Part shown: positions 17,632-26,049 of the stretch, one piece after another
Position numbering within the stretch: the stretch's first letter is position 1
Layout of the letters: every line of letters begins with the position of its first letter
Assembly (NCBI GenBank): GCA_017464475.1
Contig: JAFTZQ010000029.1
Coordinates: forward strand, 1-33,436
Direction of reading: 5' to 3'
Length of the DNA stretch: 33,436 nt
Source: Paludibacteraceae bacterium
GTDB taxonomy: Bacteria > Bacteroidota > Bacteroidia > Bacteroidales > Paludibacteraceae
Translations under genes and position numbers: made by a program
Notes under the pieces: generated by a model
The model's database searches: none
Seen by the model: the letters and a program-made list of their open reading frames with translations, nothing else
Told to the model about the DNA's origin: nothing

Positions 17632-18114
17632 TTAATCATTACTCTCTTCGTGCCGAATGATATAATACGGTATATTCAGCGCCTGTATCTCCGATTCGTA
17701 GCGGTCAAATAATTCTTTTCGTATCTCGTCCGAGCCGTTGCTGCGCGCGGGGTCGGGTACCCACGCTATGTCCGGATAGGTCAGCAGATAGACGTCCATC
17801 GGGTAGGCTTTGATGGCTTCGTTGAGCCACTCCGGCACACGCCCGAAAGCATAATCAAACCACACTTTGGTCACGATTAGTTCGGTGTCGAAGAAACTGA
17901 TATCTGATAGCTGATAGCTGACAGCTTTTATCTCCTCTATCTGCCGCCGTGCTATCTCGCATAGCTCCTCATAACTCACCTCCGTCGTACCTTTTTCCTC
18001 TACGTACCGCCGCGCATATTCCTCCACCAGCACGCCCTTGTATCGTCTCGCTAAGTACCGCGCCAATACGCTCTTCCCTGTGCTCTCCGGTCCTATGATC
18101 CCTACCTTGTACAT
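17632..18114 (-). CDS. NadR-like P-loop ATPase/kinase
   Basis: 160 residues with a Walker A motif GPESTGKS at 8-15, EEYAR at 31-35 and FFDTELIVTKVW near 74-85. This resembles the ribosylnicotinamide-kinase-like ATPase domain of NadR, which exists as a stand-alone protein in many Bacteroidota. It may phosphorylate nicotinamide riboside in NAD salvage, but the substrate is not proven. Residues 64-73 (AVSYQLSDIS) are encoded by a heptamer array. The ATG at 18114 shares its first base with the last base of the sprA stop (TGATG). A GTG one codon earlier is possible. Confidence 0.85.
   Translation of the reverse strand: MYKVGIIGPESTGKSVLARYLARRYKGVLVEEYARRYVEEKGTTEVSYEELCEIARRQIEEIKAVSYQLSDISFFDTELIVTKVWFDYAFGRVPEWLNEAIKAYPMDVYLLTYPDIAWVPDPARSNGSDEIRKELFDRYESEIQALNIPYYIIRHEESND
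17897..17924 (-). repeat. Heptamer array inside the NadR-like gene (4 units)
   Basis: Plus-strand units CTGATAT, CTGATAG, CTGATAG, CTGACAG. Read in frame on the minus strand as part of AVSYQLSDIS. The same CTGAnnG unit type is found in ruvA (26523-26550). Confidence 0.75.
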
Positions 18115-21100
18115 CACCTCGTCAGCATCAACTTGATATTCAATCCCACATTGTCTGCCTTCACCGGATAAGAGGACGAGATCAGCGGCGTCGTACCTTG
18201 GTGGTCGTAGAAGAGTTGCAGGTTGATCTTCTGGCTCAGGACATAGTCCGCCGAGATCTTGATCGCCAGCACTTTGTTGCCGGACGAAGCTTGCGTGATG
18301 CCTTCTTCTACTTTGCGGAGCAGCATCTTCACGTCCTTGTAGGACACATCTACTTGCAGCTTCAAGTCGTTGCTCACTTTCTTTTGTCCGCCGTCTTTCT
18401 TCTTGGCGATGAAACTGAGGTTTTTGATCGTATATCCGGCTCCGATGACGAACTCGGATGTATGTCCTTCGGTCAGTTGTACGCTCGTCACGTTCAGCGC
18501 CAGGTTGCGCTGCTTGCGGTACTCGGCTTTGAGACTCAACGAGTTTTTCATCGTCAAGTTCAGTCCGATTAGCGGCGCGAAAGCTTCGGTCAGCGTCACA
18601 TTGCTGATGTCGTACGCCGAGCTTGGACGCGGAGCGTCGGTCGTCACGTCGCGCACGAAACCGAGCATCTTGTTATTGCCGTCGCCGCCTACCCAGGTCG
18701 AGTAGCTGCCGTACGAACCGATGGCGTACTTACAGGTATAAGCGTGGGTCAGTGTCACGGACTTGAAATGGTCGCGCATCCACGGCAACTTGCCTAAACC
18801 GTCGTAGGTCACAGACCAGTTCGGCAGGATCTTCAGAATGCCCAAGAACGGGTTCAAACCGATCCTTCCGGCGTCTCTGCCGGTATAAGCCGCGAGGAAG
18901 GCAGGCACGAGTACATCCGCCGAGTTGCGGTTCACGGTGCCGTGTTTCGTCGGGTCGTATTTGGTGCCGAGCGGAATGTTGCTCATGAATCCGGTGCTTG
19001 GCAGGGTCATGCCGTTGTATTGCTCTTGCACGCGGTCGGTCAAGAGCGCGCGGTTCTCCAAGAAGCGGTCAAACGCGCTGTTGGCGAAGTTCTCCTCTTG
19101 GCTGCCGACGCGGCTGAAGATCGTTCCGATCGCTACTTGGGTGATGTTGAACGAACCCGTCATGTTTTCCTGCAGGTCGCCGTAGCTGTAAATGATCGAG
19201 GTGGATTGCGCCATATATCGTTTGCCGTTCAGCTGGATCTTGAATCCCGGAAGCGGTTCTAATGTCAGTTTGATGTCCAGATCGGAGGTGTGTGCCCTCG
19301 TCGCCGGCTGCACGATAGAGGTATCGCCGGAGAGCCAGCCGTGGGTTCTTGCGCGTTCCATAAAGTTATTCGGGATGAAACCGAAGGCGAAATCAAACCC
19401 CGGAGCATAAGCGCCGTTGGCTTTGCGTTGTCCCATAAATCCGGCTTCGGGCATGAATCCCGGTACGCTCAACGAGTTCGTCTCGCGGTAGGTCACTTGC
19501 AGCCTCCGGAACATCGTTCCTACGTAGGCGAACATATCGCCTGCGATCTGGGCGGAGGTGCGCTGGTTCGGATCCTTGGTCGTCACGGTCACGACGGCGT
19601 TCGCGCAGTCGCGCTTGGGGGTAATGGTCACTTTGGTGTTACCCGCCGGACGGAAGCTCACGGGCAGAACTCTGCCTGCCGAGTCGGTCACAGCCACTTG
19701 CAGCAACTCACTGTTGAGCCGGTGGGTGATCTCGACCGCTTCGCCTTTCTTCATATTGATAGTCTGGGTGTAAGTCTTGGGTTTGAAGGCACGCTGGCGC
19801 CCGCCACGACCTCCGTACCGCTGTGTCATCGTCTTCCAGTACTTGGACTTACCGTACCACGTCTCGAAATTGATTCCTCCATCGACCTGCCAGCTTTGGA
19901 GGCTGCTGACGGTGTTACCGCGGTCCACACCGTTCGTCGTAGAGGACGCCGTGCGGGTCCAGTTATAGGTCGCGTTGTAGGATCCGTTCGCAGTCAGCGC
20001 GTCCAGACCCGGAATGCGGTTCAAAGGCACATTCCAGCTGGCGGTGAAGACTTGTTGGTAGGTGTAAGGCGAACCCCATTTGGCGAGCGAACGCTGGATC
20101 GTATCACGCCATGCCTCGTATTTATCGTGGTTGAACTCCGGGTCGAAATACTGACCTTTCAGGATCTCCGGCGTGTATTTACCTTCATCAATGATGGCGT
20201 TCATTGCGCTCTGGAAACTGAATTTCATATTCTTCGTCAGGTCGTATTTGAAATCGACATGCCGGTCCCATGTGAAATCCTTGCTGTAGGTCAGATCCAT
20301 CGCATCGCTTGCCCCTCCGGCGAGGTCGCGCATCTTCATGTGACTGAAGGTACGGTGCATGTTGGTGTTGAATGCCCAGGACTGGGGCAGGTAGTAGAAA
20401 TTCATCTCTTTCAGGAATTTCACTTTCTGCACTTTCTCCACCTTGCTGAACGGCTCCCAGGGTTTGGGATTGAAGCTATAGGCGTATTGGAACGAACCCT
20501 TGTGGTCGGTGGTGTAGTTGGTTTCCATTTCCGGCGAGTGCTCGTTCTGTTTGTTGAACGAAGCGGAGATCGAGAAGTTCGCCGGATCGTAGAACATATC
20601 GCGTTTCTTGGAGTGGATGTTGACCTTCAGGTTGCTGACACTGAACGATGTGGACTCGTGTACGGTGTTGGTCATCCGTTTGATCGAGTCGCGTTCCTCT
20701 TTGGTGTCGTAGGTACTGAGGGTCTCGCTCAACTTGACGTCGCTGTCCAGAGGGTCGTAGTCGGGGCTGGTGGTCTCGTTGCTGTAGGAGACGTAGAGCG
20801 GCATCTGGATCTTCGCTTTCTCCGGGAAGAGACGTCCTCCTTCGAGGGCTGCGCTGACCGAGATCTGGTAGAAGTTATCCATGTTGCGGTCCAGCACGTT
20901 CGACTCGATCGAACCGTATCCTGCGGTCTCTAACCGTCCGGCTACGTTCAGCTGGGCGATGTCGCTGATCGCGAGGGCGGCATTCGCCATCGCAGCCACA
21001 CCGCCTTGTTCGTTGAACTGGCTCAGACGCAGCTCGTTCACCCATATCTCACCCGAGGCCTCGTGCTGGCCGTTGTTGCGCACACCGATCATGATGGTGC

Positions 21101-24100
21101 TGACGTCTTCCAGCGTCGGGTTTCCGAGGACAGTGATCTTGTTCTGTGGTTTGTCGTTCGCGTCGTCGTAGATCACGTACGGGATCGTGTTGCTGACACC
21201 CTCGTTGCCTGCCCGTTTGGCTTTGTTGCGGGCGGTCTTGGCGTCTGTCAGCACCTTCAGCGCAAAGTCGAACATATTCTCCTTCGGCCAAACGATCTCG
21301 CGGTCGGCAGCAGAGTTGTTGTTATACAGACCCGGTGCGGTCAGATGTAGCGGGATCTCATATTCGTAGTAGTTGTTGCGCAGGTCGGAACCCAGACGGA
21401 TGAAGCAGCTCAGGTCTCCGTCCTTCAAGTCCGGATCAACGGTACTCAGTTGCTCGGCATGGACAAACATCTGCAGGTTCTTGTATTGCCGCATGTCGTA
21501 ACCGGAGTTCTTGTACATCGCTCTGGCGTCGTGCGGGCTGAGATGTGCTACGCGCAGCACCATCGCTTGCTCGTTCTGGGCAATCAGCTGTGCCTGACCC
21601 GGGTCGGTCTGACGGCTTACGCCCGGAGGAAGCACGTAGTTGATCGGGGTACGGGTGCTGTTCTCCTCGATGTTGACGGTCTGCACGTCGATGGACGCGC
21701 CGGTGTTGACCGGCGTCCCGACGGGCGCCAGATCACGCGTGTACTGCCTCCAGTCGCCGCGCACCAAGTCCAGCGTAGCGAAACGCAAGTGCGTCTCTTT
21801 CTCGAATCCCGTCATGTACATACGCATGAAACGGATCGATTTCCAGTTGCGGATCGAACCGATCTTCTGCACGCTGGCGCTGTCGCCGCGGAGAGGAATC
21901 TTGAATTGGTACCACGTCACCTCTTGCGTCTCGCCGTTGCGCAGCGTCACATTGCGCACTTTCTTCTCCGTGATATGCTGCCGTCCCACCTCCATCATAT
22001 CCGGACGCAGGATGACCTTGTATTGGTAGTATTTCTCGTATTCGTTCAGGGTGTTATCGAGGTTGATATCCTCTATATCCGGCGTCAGAGTCGAAGCCGT
22101 ACCGTAACTCTCGCTCTGCTGCTCTGTCGCGGGCGAGTTGCCCTCCGTACCGTTGTAGTGTTTGTAACGCTCCAGAATAGGCACTTCCTCGCGGTCGAAA
22201 TCGGAACCTCTGTAGTAGTGGAAATCATCTCCCGCAGGGTCGTTCCTCGGCGAGAAGCGCTCGCCCTCCCAACGGTTCCAAACGTCTGCGGACACGCGGC
22301 TCTCCAGCTCCGTCAGGTACTGACGGTAAGCAGGCCAAGTCTTCTCCTGCTCGCTGTTCAGACCGTTCAGACCGACGTCCTGCATAGCGCGGGATCCGGT
22401 CTCGTTGCTGAAGGCAACAACGGTGCTGGTGGTCTTCGGGACATAACCCCAAATGGTGCTATCGACGCGACCTTGGTCGGCAGCGCTCACCGGCAGACCA
22501 TGCTCAAACGCTTTCTTGCCGTCGCGCAAGATGTCTTCGCTGATGTCACCGAGGTTGATATATAGTTCGCCGTCGTAGCCCTCGGGGTTGGTCAGCGCCG
22601 GGTCCATCAGCCAGAACTGGATGTACTCGATGTTGGCTTTCTCGAAATCGGTGTTGTCCAGCCGTCGCATAATACCGCCCCAGCGCTTCTTGGGGTTGGT
22701 CAGCTTACCGTCCGTACCGATCTCGCTGGCGGAGATATTGTACTGTCCGCGCTCCTCGGGGTAGTACGCGAGGTTCAGGATCGGCAGCTTGGTATCGACA
22801 TTGCTTGCTTCCTGGCGGTTAGGGTAAATCTCGTCCTGATAAACGATACGTGTCCTGTGGTCGCTCAGTGCCGCCAGGTCGTTTTTGATATGTGCCGGCG
22901 TGTTGGACTGGGGGTAGCCGAAAATAGGATCTACTGAGAACCACGACAGCAAAGCCCTGTTCTTGTTATATTCCGGTTTGTTGATTTCTTTCGATTCGTC
23001 GAAGACGGTCGGCGTGGAAGCGAGGAACCAGTAACTCGGATAGTGAATGTCGATATTGGTCGTGGTGCTCTCGAAATCGTCGATGTACGCTGTTCCGACG
23101 GCTCCGACATCGCGGGTGTGTCCCGGGATAAGGTGCGCAAACTCCGCATTGATCTGGAAGGTCGAAGGCGCGGTGGCATTGATCCAAGGAATCTTGTCGA
23201 TGGCGTTGGTGAGCCACTGCATCTCGGTCTTCCAACTGCCGTTGACGCCCCAGATCGTGTTCGCCAGCGGCTCCGAACCGGTGTTGACCTTGGTGGTCAG
23301 AGGACGCTCGCGCAAGTGCATGATCGTACCGCCGAGGACGAGGTCTTTGTTGAACTCGTACTCCAAGTGTGCACCGAACAGGCTCTTCCGTTGCAGCGAG
23401 AACGTACTCTGGTTCTCCAGCTTCACATCCACGTTCGTGCCGCTCTCCAGGATCGAGGTGTTCAGGATCGTCACTGTTCCCATCGTGTAATCGACGGTGT
23501 AATCGACGTTCTCGATCAGGGTAGCACCGCCGGCTGTGACGGTCACCGACCCACGCGGCACGTTCATCGCGCCCAGACGGATCTCGCTGCCGTTCGTGCC
23601 TTTGTATTTACCCGTCAAGTGGAATTTGTTCTTCTCGCTCAGTTCCTGCGCCACGATCAGCGTCGAGTCGTAGAGCTCGGGGAAGCAGTATTTCTTCACC
23701 AGCCGCGGGTCGTTGCCCAGGGCGTCTGCCAAATGGCTGCCGAACGGCTCCAGCACAGGGAAAATGATCTTGCCGGACGAGGCATAGACGGTCAGTCCTT
23801 CGATGAAGTCGAACCGTCCGTCGGGGGACGCGTTATGTTTCTGGTCTAATCGGTCGAGGTTCATCACGCGCAGCAGCTGCTTGCCGTTGATCGCCTCCGG
23901 TCCTTCGTTCAGGTATTGCACGTCCGTTCCCACCGAGTCGTTGCGGTACGTGACGTAGAGTTCGAACTTGTCTTGGTTGATGCTGGTAGCGCCGAGGGAG
24001 TAGATGTTTTTCATCATCAGGTCCCATGTGCCGCGACCTTTTTTGTTGGGTGCGTTCGCGCTGTTTTTCAGCATCTTCAGTGCCAGCGCATTCGGCGCGT

Positions 24101-25727
24101 GCAACTCCTCGCTGCCGTCCGTCGAGAACTCACCTACCTGATAGACCTTGCCGTTGTACGTGTATTCGTAAGCCACCGCCAAGACTTCGTCTTGGTTCAG
24201 CGCGCTCTTCAGCGAGATGTAACCCAACGCGCTGTTGAGCGTATATTCGCTGCTGGTCAGCAACCGCGCACTCTCGATCTTCTCGAAGTCATTTCCGCCC
24301 TCCATGCCGTTCATCCCTTCCAGCACTTGGCTGGTCTGCTGCAGGTTGCGGAAATCGGTCGCGCGGATAGCGGCATAAAGTCCGTTGGTGTTGTTGTCCG
24401 GTGCCAGACCGGGAGCGCCACCCCACGAGGTGTTAAAGACGTGGTCGCTGTTCTCGCCGAGGTCCGCAAAAGCCACGATGTTACGCGCTTGGTCGTAGTT
24501 ACCGCGTTTATTGGTGATCCAGACCTCGATCTTGTTGATCGTGATGCCGGAGGCTATGTAGGGCACGCTCGCCATCGCCGATTCGTAGCGGTCGCGGAAA
24601 TAGTGGCTCAGGAAGAAATGTCGGTTCTCGTCGTAGCTGTCGCCGCTGATGTCGAACTTGGTCATCTGCGATCCGCCTTTGCTGCTCACGGTCTGCGCCT
24701 CGCTGTTCTGCTGGCTGATGAGCGCCTGAATGCGGAACTTGCCGAATTTCAGGTTCGTCTTGATTCCGAAAAGTGCCTGGCTGCCTCGGATGAGCGATGA
24801 GGGCAGGTCCATCGTCACGTTACCGGCTTCGATACTCTGGATGATGTCGTCCTCTTCGCCTTTGTAGTTCAGTTTGAGGTTCTGCTGGTCGAACGAGAAA
24901 GAAGCCTCGGTGTTGTAACTCATGTTGAAATTGAGTTTCGAACCGACTTTTCCTTGTATGCTGGCTTGGATCTTCTCGTCGAAATCGAAGATGTTGTTGT
25001 TGCGCGCGCGTACAGTAAGAGACGGGTTGGCGATGTATTGGTGCTTGAATCCGAATAGCAACTCGGCGCTTCCTTGCATCTTCAGTTGCACGCCGCCCGG
25101 ACCGAACACTTTGTCCGCCGGACCGATATTGAATTTCATATCGGTGATGTCGAACTTGGACTCGTTGTTATGCTCCACCTCGCCTATTTTCTGCTGCCAG
25201 TACCGGTGCATGATCTGCCGCTCGGCGTAATGGTTATATTCGTCTTGCGTCAGCATATACGGCGTCGTGACGTCGGTCTCGCCGATGCGTGTGTGCAGCA
25301 CATACATACCCGTCTCCGGCTGGTATTCCACGGTAGTGGATATATTACCCGGATCTTGCAGATCCAATGAACTCTGCGGCTGCACCAGCTCGCCGAAGTT
25401 CTCCACGCCGAGTTGCTTCACTTTCGTCGGCGCCCAGATAGCGCTGTCCGTCTCCGTCACATAATCCGCTGCGGCTTCAGGGCTCGTCCCGTCGGCGGTA
25501 ACCGTTGCCCCGTCACCGCTCTCCCTCCCTTGAGGGGAGGGTTGGGGTGGGGTTTGTTTCTCTTTCTCGGCTTCTTTCCGTGCTTTCTCTTCCGCCACGA
25601 GTTCTTTCAGACTCTTGCCGCCGCGTTTGCTTTTGCCGTCGTTGTTCTGCGCATCAACCGCCATAGTCACCATCGGCAACCACAGCAACAGACTAACCAA
25701 TAATATGTATAAATATCTACCTTTCAA
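18114..25727 (-). CDS. sprA: SprA/Sov, type IX secretion outer-membrane translocon
   Basis: The very large (2537-residue) outer-membrane barrel through which T9SS substrates pass; also needed for gliding in flavobacteria. Features are an N-terminal signal peptide (about 1-24), a lysine-rich low-complexity segment, and then a long beta-rich body. Typical SprA stretches include FNIGPADKVFGPGGVQLKMQGSAE, YKGEEDDIIQSIEAGNV, GAVGTAYIDDFEST and the C-terminal LFYDHQGTTPLISSSYP. Residues 59-70 (TPPQPSPQGRES) come from a palindromic insertion. The start is a TTG that forms the edge of a heptamer array. The next in-frame Met lies inside the signal peptide. ruvA upstream and overlapping downstream genes suggest one transcription unit. 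Confidence 0.96.
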   Translation of the reverse strand: MKGRYLYILLVSLLLWLPMVTMAVDAQNNDGKSKRGGKSLKELVAEEKARKEAEKEKQTPPQPSPQGRESGDGATVTADGTSPEAAADYVTETDSAIWAPTKVKQLGVENFGELVQPQSSLDLQDPGNISTTVEYQPETGMYVLHTRIGETDVTTPYMLTQDEYNHYAERQIMHRYWQQKIGEVEHNNESKFDITDMKFNIGPADKVFGPGGVQLKMQGSAELLFGFKHQYIANPSLTVRARNNNIFDFDEKIQASIQGKVGSKLNFNMSYNTEASFSFDQQNLKLNYKGEEDDIIQSIEAGNVTMDLPSSLIRGSQALFGIKTNLKFGKFRIQALISQQNSEAQTVSSKGGSQMTKFDISGDSYDENRHFFLSHYFRDRYESAMASVPYIASGITINKIEVWITNKRGNYDQARNIVAFADLGENSDHVFNTSWGGAPGLAPDNNTNGLYAAIRATDFRNLQQTSQVLEGMNGMEGGNDFEKIESARLLTSSEYTLNSALGYISLKSALNQDEVLAVAYEYTYNGKVYQVGEFSTDGSEELHAPNALALKMLKNSANAPNKKGRGTWDLMMKNIYSLGATSINQDKFELYVTYRNDSVGTDVQYLNEGPEAINGKQLLRVMNLDRLDQKHNASPDGRFDFIEGLTVYASSGKIIFPVLEPFGSHLADALGNDPRLVKKYCFPELYDSTLIVAQELSEKNKFHLTGKYKGTNGSEIRLGAMNVPRGSVTVTAGGATLIENVDYTVDYTMGTVTILNTSILESGTNVDVKLENQSTFSLQRKSLFGAHLEYEFNKDLVLGGTIMHLRERPLTTKVNTGSEPLANTIWGVNGSWKTEMQWLTNAIDKIPWINATAPSTFQINAEFAHLIPGHTRDVGAVGTAYIDDFESTTTNIDIHYPSYWFLASTPTVFDESKEINKPEYNKNRALLSWFSVDPIFGYPQSNTPAHIKNDLAALSDHRTRIVYQDEIYPNRQEASNVDTKLPILNLAYYPEERGQYNISASEIGTDGKLTNPKKRWGGIMRRLDNTDFEKANIEYIQFWLMDPALTNPEGYDGELYINLGDISEDILRDGKKAFEHGLPVSAADQGRVDSTIWGYVPKTTSTVVAFSNETGSRAMQDVGLNGLNSEQEKTWPAYRQYLTELESRVSADVWNRWEGERFSPRNDPAGDDFHYYRGSDFDREEVPILERYKHYNGTEGNSPATEQQSESYGTASTLTPDIEDINLDNTLNEYEKYYQYKVILRPDMMEVGRQHITEKKVRNVTLRNGETQEVTWYQFKIPLRGDSASVQKIGSIRNWKSIRFMRMYMTGFEKETHLRFATLDLVRGDWRQYTRDLAPVGTPVNTGASIDVQTVNIEENSTRTPINYVLPPGVSRQTDPGQAQLIAQNEQAMVLRVAHLSPHDARAMYKNSGYDMRQYKNLQMFVHAEQLSTVDPDLKDGDLSCFIRLGSDLRNNYYEYEIPLHLTAPGLYNNNSAADREIVWPKENMFDFALKVLTDAKTARNKAKRAGNEGVSNTIPYVIYDDANDKPQNKITVLGNPTLEDVSTIMIGVRNNGQHEASGEIWVNELRLSQFNEQGGVAAMANAALAISDIAQLNVAGRLETAGYGSIESNVLDRNMDNFYQISVSAALEGGRLFPEKAKIQMPLYVSYSNETTSPDYDPLDSDVKLSETLSTYDTKEERDSIKRMTNTVHESTSFSVSNLKVNIHSKKRDMFYDPANFSISASFNKQNEHSPEMETNYTTDHKGSFQYAYSFNPKPWEPFSKVEKVQKVKFLKEMNFYYLPQSWAFNTNMHRTFSHMKMRDLAGGASDAMDLTYSKDFTWDRHVDFKYDLTKNMKFSFQSAMNAIIDEGKYTPEILKGQYFDPEFNHDKYEAWRDTIQRSLAKWGSPYTYQQVFTASWNVPLNRIPGLDALTANGSYNATYNWTRTASSTTNGVDRGNTVSSLQSWQVDGGINFETWYGKSKYWKTMTQRYGGRGGRQRAFKPKTYTQTINMKKGEAVEITHRLNSELLQVAVTDSAGRVLPVSFRPAGNTKVTITPKRDCANAVVTVTTKDPNQRTSAQIAGDMFAYVGTMFRRLQVTYRETNSLSVPGFMPEAGFMGQRKANGAYAPGFDFAFGFIPNNFMERARTHGWLSGDTSIVQPATRAHTSDLDIKLTLEPLPGFKIQLNGKRYMAQSTSIIYSYGDLQENMTGSFNITQVAIGTIFSRVGSQEENFANSAFDRFLENRALLTDRVQEQYNGMTLPSTGFMSNIPLGTKYDPTKHGTVNRNSADVLVPAFLAAYTGRDAGRIGLNPFLGILKILPNWSVTYDGLGKLPWMRDHFKSVTLTHAYTCKYAIGSYGSYSTWVGGDGNNKMLGFVRDVTTDAPRPSSAYDISNVTLTEAFAPLIGLNLTMKNSLSLKAEYRKQRNLALNVTSVQLTEGHTSEFVIGAGYTIKNLSFIAKKKDGGQKKVSNDLKLQVDVSYKDVKMLLRKVEEGITQASSGNKVLAIKISADYVLSQKINLQLFYDHQGTTPLISSSYPVKADNVGLNIKLMLTR
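25521..25553 (-). repeat. Palindromic element in frame in sprA
   Basis: CCCTCCC and GGGAGGG arms around TTGAG, then TTGGGGTGGGG. It translates on the minus strand as TPPQPSPQGRE. Palindromes with this exact character recur in Bacteroidota genomes (recalled, not searched). Confidence 0.7.
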
Positions 25728-25752
25728 TTCTCAATTCTCAATTATCAATTCA
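25725..25752 (-). repeat. Heptamer array at the sprA start codon (4 units)
   Basis: Plus-strand units CAATTCT, CAATTCT, CAATTAT, CAATTCA. The first CAA is, on the minus strand, the TTG start codon of sprA. Confidence 0.85.
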
Positions 25753-25890
25753 CAAGGGGCTTACGGAGTTTGGTACAATGTTTTAAGATACGTACGGACT
25801 TCTAATTTTGTACCAAAGCCTCTAGGACGCTTTGTACATTGTACATTGTAAATTGTTTAGTCCCTAAAAAATATTTTTCTTATTTTTTAT
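25753..25890. other. ruvA-sprA intergenic region, sprA-proximal part
   Basis: No gene seen. It contains a 10-bp perfect inverted repeat (TTTGGTACAA at 25769-25778, TTGTACCAAA at 25808-25817). A second heptamer array lies at 25835-25855 (TACATTG, TACATTG, TAAATTG, possibly with a degenerate unit before them). An A/T-rich run at 25866-25890 leads into the promoter of the RNA candidate. No minus-strand TAnnTTTG box for sprA was found. Confidence 0.6.
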
Positions 25891-25898
25891 TATTTTTG
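25891..25898 (+). promoter_or_regulatory. -7 box for the RNA candidate downstream
   Basis: TATTTTTG matches TAnnTTTG and sits 3 bp before the first paired base of the structured RNA. No good -33 TTG is present at the normal distance, so strength is uncertain. Confidence 0.5.
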
Positions 25899-25901
25899 TA
25901 A

Positions 25902-26034
25902 GGCAGCCGGACGACTTATTGAAGTCGTGCGGAATGGGTATTGGTTTTTGTTCTCTGGGAGCTTGCTCACAAGAGGGCAAAAGCCGGTGCCCATTAGGCT
26001 ACATTAGTAGCCGTCCTGCCGCATTTTCGTTTTT
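25902..26034 (+). ncRNA. Candidate structured RNA 1 (four-helix, unknown family)
   Basis: Helices seen: a closing stem GGCA...TGCC (25902-25905/26017-26020) with GG/CC continuing after a bulge; hairpin ACGACTT-ATTG-AAGTCGT (25911-25928); an uninterrupted 24-bp helix 25933-25956 with 25972-25995; and hairpin GGCTAC-ATTA-GTAGCC (25997-26012). The long helix has six G-U pairs that would become A-C mismatches on the other strand, so the plus strand is the RNA strand. It is capped by GGGAGCUUGCUCACA containing a GAG-CUUG-CUC mini-hairpin. T-rich sequence follows (to 26034). An alternative closing stem TGCGG/CCGCA (25928-25932/26019-26023) is also possible. It is convergent with ruvA and antisense to the ruvA-sprA spacer. 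Confidence 0.65.
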
Positions 26035-26049
26035 AATCTTCAAATCTTC

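Noticed and set aside
19290-20933. 547-codon and other long plus-strand frames across sprA (also 21450-22565, 23043-23849, 23916-24800)
   Set aside because: All lie opposite sprA, whose protein is clearly conserved. Long antisense frames are expected from its GC-rich third positions.
25835-25855. TGTACA palindromes as operator sites
   Set aside because: They are explained by the heptamer repeat TACATTG.
25902-26034. RNA candidate 1 as 6S RNA
   Set aside because: 6S needs a large central bubble that mimics an open promoter; here the long helix is uninterrupted.
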